Positions 59,183 to 64,000 of a DNA stretch of 64,000 nucleotides are shown here, in pieces. The position numbers and the translations under genes were made by a program. The notes under the pieces are model-generated. The model saw only the letters and a list, made by a program, of their open reading frames with translations, was not told where the DNA came from and searched no databases. Each line of letters starts with the position of its first letter. Within the stretch, counting starts at the first letter, position 1. Source of the DNA: an uncultured Collinsella sp. Its GTDB lineage: Bacteria > Actinomycetota > Coriobacteriia > Coriobacteriales > Coriobacteriaceae. The DNA is taken from assembly GCA_902493515.1 (NCBI GenBank), contig CABUPE010000002.1, positions 1 through 64,000 on the forward strand, read 5' to 3'.

Positions 59183-60082
59183 GTGTCCGATCGTCCCAAG
59201 GCATCTGCTCCCAAGACGCCTGCGCGCAAAGCTGCCGCTGCGGGAGCGCCTGCAGCGAAGAGCGGCACCGGTTCGTGGCTGGCGGGCTTTATTACCCGTG
59301 CCGCCGCCGGTATCGTCTACGCCGTTGTCTTTATCCTGTGCCTGGTTTTGGGTATCGTGCCCACGGCCATCTTTGTTTCTGTCATGAGCGGTCTGTGCTG
59401 CTATGAGTTTTTCCGTATGACAAGGCTTGATGGCAAGATGGCTAACGAGCGCATGGGTATCGCTGCCGCCGTACTCTTTCCGCTGTCGGCGTTGGGCGAT
59501 TCGATGTTGCTGAATGCCCTGCTTTTTGCCCTGATGCTCGCTGTGGGCATTTGGTATGTCTGGTCGCCGCGTACCCGCATCTCTGATGTGGCAGTGACGC
59601 TCATGGGTCCCATCTACACTGGCTTTATGCTGTCGGCTATCGTGCTGCTGCGCGATGCCGTGCCCGGTTTTGCCGGTGCCCTGCTTTCAGTGGGCGTTTG
59701 CGCGTCCCTTTGGGTCTCCGATTCGTTTGCCTACATCGTGGGTAGCCGTATCGGCAAGCACAAGATGGTTCCCAAGATCTCTCCCAAAAAGAGCTGGGAG
59801 GGGTTTGCCGGCGGCATCCTGGGCTCGGTTTTGATTTGGCTCATCCTGTGGGCGACGCACTTCTACAAGCTCAGCCTGCCCTATGCGCTGCTGTGCGGCG
59901 TGGTCGTGTCCATTCTGGGCGTTATCGGCGACCTTATCGAGTCGCGCATCAAGCGTGGCGTGGGCGTCAAGGATTCCGGCAACCTTATCCCGGGCCATGG
60001 CGGCATGCTCGACCGTAGCGACTCGCTTATCTTTGGCTGCATTACCGCTCAGCTGCTTTTGATGATCGGAGGCGTGCTGTAA
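59183..60082 (+). CDS. cdsA: phosphatidate cytidylyltransferase
   Basis: A 299-residue polytopic membrane enzyme making CDP-diacylglycerol for phospholipids. The signature SRIKRGVGVKDSG followed by NLIPGHGGMLDRSDSL is complete. A 25-residue Ala/Lys-rich cytoplasmic start precedes about seven membrane helices. GTG 59183 is two bases after uppS; the stop overlaps the dxr start by one base. Confidence 0.94.
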   Translation: MSDRPKASAPKTPARKAAAAGAPAAKSGTGSWLAGFITRAAAGIVYAVVFILCLVLGIVPTAIFVSVMSGLCCYEFFRMTRLDGKMANERMGIAAAVLFPLSALGDSMLLNALLFALMLAVGIWYVWSPRTRISDVAVTLMGPIYTGFMLSAIVLLRDAVPGFAGALLSVGVCASLWVSDSFAYIVGSRIGKHKMVPKISPKKSWEGFAGGILGSVLIWLILWATHFYKLSLPYALLCGVVVSILGVIGDLIESRIKRGVGVKDSGNLIPGHGGMLDRSDSLIFGCITAQLLLMIGGVL

Positions 60083-61269
60083 TGTCATTCCAGACGACGT
60101 ATGGCCCCGATGGACGCCTCCGTGTTGCCATCCTGGGTTGTACGGGCTCTATCGGCACCCAGGCACTCGATGTGTGCCGTCAGCATGCTGATCGCCTGCA
60201 GGTGACGGCGCTGTCCGTTAATTCCAGCACCTCTGAGCTCGTTGCCGCTGCCCGCGAGTTCTCGGTTCCGGCGGTTGCCGTGGCCGATGTCGCTCACGGC
60301 GATGACGCCGTGCTGCAGGAGTTGCCCGAGGGAACGAAGCTCGGCGTTGGCGCGCAGGCGGTTTGCGAGCTCGCGCGTCGCGACGATGTCGACTGCGTGC
60401 TCGTTGCTATTGTGGGCGCCGCCGGTCTCGAGGCGAGCCATGCGGCCTTGACCTCTAATAAGCGCCTTGCCCTTGCCAACAAGGAGTCCCTCGTCGTCGG
60501 TGGCGACTTGCTTATGCCGTTGGCACAACCGGGCCAGCTTATTCCAGTCGACTCTGAGCACTCCGCCATCTACCAGTGCTATCTGGGGGAGGACCCGCGC
60601 GAGGCTCATTGTATTTGGCTCACCTGCTCGGGCGGTCCGTTCTTTGGCCGCACGCGCGACGAGCTCAATCGCGTGACGCGTGCCGATGCCCTCGCACATC
60701 CCACGTGGGCCATGGGCGCCAAGATCACCATCGACTCCGCCACCCTCATGAACAAGGGCCTGGAGCGAATTGAGGCCATGCATCTGTTTAACTGCGGCCT
60801 CGATTTCATTAACGTGGTCGTGCAGCGTCAGTCCAAGATTCACTCTATGGTCGAGTTCGCCGACGGCTCCGTGATGGCGCATCTCGGTGCTTCCGACATG
60901 CGTATTCCCATCCAGTTCGCGTTCTCGTATCCCGAGCGTTGGGATACCCCGGCGCCTCGTATCGATTTCCGCGAGCTGGGGCAGCTCACGTTTGATGCTG
61001 CCGACATGGATACCTTCCGCTGTCTGGCACTGGCCGAACGTGCCGGCAAGACGGGTGGCACCATGCCGTGCGTGCTCAATGCCGCCAACGAGGTCGCCGT
61101 CGATGCCTTCCTGCACGATGGCTGCAGCTTTACCGATATCGATCGCATTGTGGAATCCTGCATGGATTCCCACGATATGCAGGCGGTCGATTCGTTTGAG
61201 CAGCTTCGCGACATCGATGCATGGGCGCGTGAAAAGGCTGCGCAGGTGCTCGCCGCAACCCGTTCCTAA
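60082..61269 (+). CDS. dxr: 1-deoxy-D-xylulose 5-phosphate reductoisomerase
   Basis: 395 residues; the second step of the MEP isoprenoid route. ILGCTGSIGTQALDV binds NADPH, LANKESLVVGG and VDSEHSAIYQC hold the metal and substrate residues, and TCSGGPFFG with SATLMNKGLE are also conserved. It overlaps cdsA by one base. With ispG two genes downstream and uppS upstream this shows isoprenoids are made by the MEP pathway. Confidence 0.96.
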   Translation: MSFQTTYGPDGRLRVAILGCTGSIGTQALDVCRQHADRLQVTALSVNSSTSELVAAAREFSVPAVAVADVAHGDDAVLQELPEGTKLGVGAQAVCELARRDDVDCVLVAIVGAAGLEASHAALTSNKRLALANKESLVVGGDLLMPLAQPGQLIPVDSEHSAIYQCYLGEDPREAHCIWLTCSGGPFFGRTRDELNRVTRADALAHPTWAMGAKITIDSATLMNKGLERIEAMHLFNCGLDFINVVVQRQSKIHSMVEFADGSVMAHLGASDMRIPIQFAFSYPERWDTPAPRIDFRELGQLTFDAADMDTFRCLALAERAGKTGGTMPCVLNAANEVAVDAFLHDGCSFTDIDRIVESCMDSHDMQAVDSFEQLRDIDAWAREKAAQVLAATRS

Positions 61270-61294
61270 CCCATAAGGATTGCTTTTTCGTTTT

Positions 61295-62656
61295 ATGGAT
61301 ACTGTTCTGAGCGTTCTCTCATCGGTCTTTTGGGGCCTGCTGATGCTTTCCGTCCTCGTGTTTTTGCACGAGGGCGGCCACTTTTTGGCGGCGCGTGCCT
61401 GCGGCGTCCGTGTGACCGAGTTCTTTTTGGGCCTGCCGTGCCGCTTTGACATCCATTACACGTCGCGTCGCATTGGAACCAAGTTTGGCGTGACCCCGCT
61501 GCTGCTGGGTGGCTACGCTGCCATTTGCGGTATGGATCCGACCGATGTCTCCTGCGCCGATCGCGTGCTCGCGGCTATCTATCGTCATGGTCGCGTGACC
61601 GTGGCCGACCTTGCTGTCGAGCTTGAGCTTTCCGAGGAGGATGTGCTCGAGGCATGCGCCCTGTTGCTGGGCTGGGGTTCCATCGCACCCTGGTATGAGG
61701 AAGGGGAGAAGCCCTCGCCGAGCTACTATCCCACCAAGTATCAGACGCTGCCGCGAGATGCGGCGGGTTACACTACCTTTGACGGCCGCCGTTTCGATCG
61801 CGAACATTCAACTGCCGAGGGCGATGTGTGGGAGCTGCCGTGCGGCGAGGCCGAGTTCCTTGCACAAGAGCGTTCGCACACCTATCTTGGCCAGGGCTTT
61901 CTCAAGCGCGCCTTTATGTTGCTCGCGGGCATTCTCGTCAATATCCTGACGGGCTTTTTGCTGCTTATGAGCATCTACTCTATTGCGGGTGTCACCGTGC
62001 CGATGGATACCAACGTGATCGGTCAGGTTGACGAGGGGTCTATTGCCGCCAAGGCGGGTATCGAGGGCGGCGACGCGATCCTTTCGGTTGACGGAGTATC
62101 GTGCTCTACCTGGATGGACGTTTACGATGCCATCGGTAAGGCTGCCGGTAAGGACGATATCGCCATCGAGTACGAGCGTGACGGCAAGCAGCATTCGACC
62201 GCGGTTGCGCTCAAAGAGGACGAGCGCCTAGGTGTGTATGCCTCTACGCAGGTGGTCCGTTTAGACCCCATCACGTCGGCTCGACTTTCGTTCTCCTATG
62301 TCGTGCAGACAGCGGAGGGCGTGATGCGCCTGCTCCAGCCGCAGCATACGATGGAGATGCTCGATCAGTCTTCTTCGATCGTGGGCATTAGCGTTATGTC
62401 CTCACAGGCTGCTGCTGCCGGCCCTGCCACGTTCCTTTCGTTTGCCGCCCTCATTTCGTTCTCGCTTGGCTTTATGAACCTGCTGCCCATCCCACCACTC
62501 GATGGCGGCAAGCTGGTCATCGAGATCATTCAAAAGATTGCTGGCCGCGAGCTTCCGCTCAAGGTCCAGACGATTGTGAGCTATGTGGGCATCGCGCTCT
62601 TTGTGCTGCTGTTTGTCTATATGCTTCGTTCCGACATCCTTCGATTTATTCTGTAG
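61295..62656 (+). CDS. RseP-like site-2 metalloprotease with extra cytoplasmic domain
   Basis: A 453-residue intramembrane protease. HEGGH (25-29) is the zinc site in the first helix, IPPLDGGK near residue 400 supplies the third ligand, and a PDZ domain lies between (IEGGDAILSVDGVS). Between the first conserved loop (GGYAAICGMD) and the second membrane helix (RAFMLLAGILVN) are about 110 extra residues, including a helical stretch resembling a winged helix (VTVADLAVELELSEEDVLE). No ideal ribosome site is visible: AAGGA ends 15 bases before ATG 61295, and TTG 61280 abuts it. Likely targets are anti-sigma factors or signal-peptide remnants. Confidence 0.9.
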   Translation: MDTVLSVLSSVFWGLLMLSVLVFLHEGGHFLAARACGVRVTEFFLGLPCRFDIHYTSRRIGTKFGVTPLLLGGYAAICGMDPTDVSCADRVLAAIYRHGRVTVADLAVELELSEEDVLEACALLLGWGSIAPWYEEGEKPSPSYYPTKYQTLPRDAAGYTTFDGRRFDREHSTAEGDVWELPCGEAEFLAQERSHTYLGQGFLKRAFMLLAGILVNILTGFLLLMSIYSIAGVTVPMDTNVIGQVDEGSIAAKAGIEGGDAILSVDGVSCSTWMDVYDAIGKAAGKDDIAIEYERDGKQHSTAVALKEDERLGVYASTQVVRLDPITSARLSFSYVVQTAEGVMRLLQPQHTMEMLDQSSSIVGISVMSSQAAAAGPATFLSFAALISFSLGFMNLLPIPPLDGGKLVIEIIQKIAGRELPLKVQTIVSYVGIALFVLLFVYMLRSDILRFIL

Positions 62657-62669
62657 GGGAGTGTTTGGA

Positions 62670-63752
62670 TTGTCTTTATCCCATCCTTTGCCTCGCGAGT
62701 TGACGCGCCCCGTGCATGTGGGCGGCGTGCAGATCGGTGGCGGCGCTCCGGTCGTGGTTCAGTCCATGACCTGCACCGATACCGCTGATGCCCAGGCAAC
62801 GCTTGCGCAAGTGTGCGCGTTGGCGCAGGCTGGCTGCGATATCGTGCGCGTGAGCGTGCCCACCGAGGCCGCGCTTGAGGGTTTCCGCACCATCTGTGCT
62901 GAGTCCCCGGTGCCGATCGTCGCCGATATTCACTTTAACCATAAGCTCGCCATTGGTGCCGTTGAGGCCGGTGCTGCCAAGCTGCGCATCAATCCCGGCA
63001 ACATTGGCGATTGGGCCAAGGTCGATGCCGTGATCGATGCCGCGGGTGCCGCTGGGTGTGCGATCCGCATCGGTGTGAACGCCGGCTCGCTCGAGCAGGA
63101 TATTGCCGAGCGCGACGATCTCACGCAGCCCGAAAAGCTCGTGATGTCGAGCGAGCGCTTCGTCAAACATTTTGAGGATCGCGGTTTTACCAACATTGTG
63201 CTTTCCGCCAAGGCCCATAGCGTGGCCATCACGCTTGATGCCTATCGCGCTCTGTCGCGCGAGATACCGCATGTTCCGCTCCACCTGGGCGTGACGGAGG
63301 CGGGAACCAAGCTACAGGGCACCATCAAGAGCTCTGTAGGCTTGGGTATCTTGCTTTCCGAAGGCATCGGTGACACCATGCGCGTCTCGCTTACGGCCGA
63401 TCCGGTTGAGGAGCCACCGGTTGCCTGGGGAATTTTGCAGTCGCTGGGCCTGCGTCACCGTGGCCCCGAGATTGTCTCGTGCCCCACGTGCGCCCGCTGC
63501 CAGGTTAATCTCATACCCATCGCCGAGGAGGTCACCGAGCGGCTTAAGAACTACTCCGCGCCGCTTTCGATCGCCGTGATGGGGTGTGCGGTCAATGGCC
63601 CCGGCGAGGCTTCTGATGCCGACCTGGGCGTTGCCTGCGGACGTGGTCAGGCCTTGCTCTTTTCGCATGGCCAGATCATTGGTAAAGTAGCTGAGGACCA
63701 AATTGTCGACGCGCTTATGGCAGAGGTCGACAAGCTTATTGAGGAGAAATAA
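62670..63752 (+). CDS. ispG: 4-hydroxy-3-methylbut-2-enyl diphosphate synthase
   Basis: A 360-residue [4Fe-4S] enzyme of the MEP pathway. PVVVQSMTCTDTADAQAT opens the barrel, VADIHFNHKLA and KLRINPGNIG follow, and cluster cysteines lie in SCPTCARC and MGCAVNGPGEA. TTG 62670 is chosen because AGGGGAG ends eight bases before; the longer open frame lies inside rseP. It is the compact bacterial form without the middle domain of plants and chlamydia. Confidence 0.95.
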   Translation: MSLSHPLPRELTRPVHVGGVQIGGGAPVVVQSMTCTDTADAQATLAQVCALAQAGCDIVRVSVPTEAALEGFRTICAESPVPIVADIHFNHKLAIGAVEAGAAKLRINPGNIGDWAKVDAVIDAAGAAGCAIRIGVNAGSLEQDIAERDDLTQPEKLVMSSERFVKHFEDRGFTNIVLSAKAHSVAITLDAYRALSREIPHVPLHLGVTEAGTKLQGTIKSSVGLGILLSEGIGDTMRVSLTADPVEEPPVAWGILQSLGLRHRGPEIVSCPTCARCQVNLIPIAEEVTERLKNYSAPLSIAVMGCAVNGPGEASDADLGVACGRGQALLFSHGQIIGKVAEDQIVDALMAEVDKLIEEK

Positions 63753-64000
63753 ATGACCCGAGCAATGTATATGTCTAAGCTGTATGCTCCGACGCTCAAA
63801 GAGGATCCGGCCGACGCCGAGCTTGCGAGCCATCGCCTGCTGCTTCGCGCCGGCATGATCCGCAAGGAGGCCGCCGGCCTGTATTCCTATCTGCCGCTCG
63901 CATGGCGCTCGATCCGCAAGATCGAGAACATCGTGCGCGACGAGATGGACGCTGCCGACGCGCAGGAGCTTATGATGCCTATCATGGTCGACGCCGAGTT
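63753..64000 (+). CDS. proS: prolyl-tRNA synthetase, 3' end cut by window edge
   Basis: The first 82 residues of a class II prolyl-tRNA synthetase. SKLYAPTLKEDPADAELASH and RKEAAGLYSYLPLAWRSIRK are the conserved N-terminal segments, and QELMMPIM begins motif 1. GAGGAG lies eight bases upstream and the start directly follows the ispG stop. The order rseP-ispG-proS is common in bacteria. The rest is outside the window. Confidence 0.93.
   Translation, partial: MTRAMYMSKLYAPTLKEDPADAELASHRLLLRAGMIRKEAAGLYSYLPLAWRSIRKIENIVRDEMDAADAQELMMPIMVDAE

Overview
The window looks like chromosome from a Coriobacteriia-type actinobacterium, most likely Collinsella or a close relative. This is inferred from moderately high GC, heavy use of TTG and GTG starts behind strong Shine-Dalgarno sites, a one-chain RmlC-RmlD protein of the kind seen in actinobacteria, and a shape/division, ribosomal and isoprenoid gene order typical of the class. 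There is no rRNA or other decisive phylogenetic marker, so the genus is a guess.

Layout. (1) 1-6.7 kb is a cell-surface polysaccharide region: dTDP-rhamnose genes (rfbB, fused rmlC-rmlD), a complete IS1249-type insertion sequence with intact ends and an 8-bp target duplication, a membrane glycosyltransferase, and a Wzm/Wzt-type ABC exporter. (2) 6.7-8.7 kb is a small accessory patch: tRNA-Arg(TCT), a decayed acyltransferase remnant, and an uncharacterised two-gene operon (P-loop ATPase with a TOPRIM-like second half, plus a DUF4869-like protein). (3) 8.7-17.2 kb on the minus strand is one aromatic amino-acid cluster (aroF-tyrA-aroB-aroA-aroC-pheA-aroEK-aroQ) that encodes every step from DAHP synthesis to prephenate-derived Phe and Tyr precursors, with an attenuator-like terminator ahead of aroF. 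(4) 17.3-23.4 kb holds tRNA-Arg(CCG), a CtpE-like P-type ATPase, a zinc-ribbon membrane protein, a cyclophilin and a TPR membrane protein. (5) 23.5-30.5 kb is the elongasome operon mreB-mreC-mreD-PBP2-rodA plus a DUF697-like protein. (6) 30.5-37.3 kb holds two radical-SAM-associated proteins, then rplU-rpmA-obg-nadD-yqeK-rsfS. dinB follows in the opposite direction.

(7) 38.7-41.3 kb is rpsP-khpA-rimM-trmD-lepB. (8) 41.3-48.3 kb holds glyQ-glyS, the PPDK regulatory kinase/phosphatase and ppdK. (9) 48.4-55.1 kb holds rplS, rnhB, yraN, comM, dprA, trmFO and a xerC-like recombinase. (10) 55.2-64 kb is rpsB-tsf, then pyrH-frr-uppS-cdsA-dxr-rseP-ispG-proS, the last cut off by the window edge. Most of the right two thirds is housekeeping: translation, envelope growth and MEP/undecaprenyl synthesis. 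These modules fit together, since UppS, MreBCD/RodA/PBP2 and the rhamnose/ABC genes all feed envelope construction.

The least ordinary parts are the ATPase/DUF4869 pair, the aroF leader, the phased TTTACC repeats before ppdK, the extra domain inside the RseP-like protease, the missing canonical start codon of xerC, and the fine structure of the insertion sequence.
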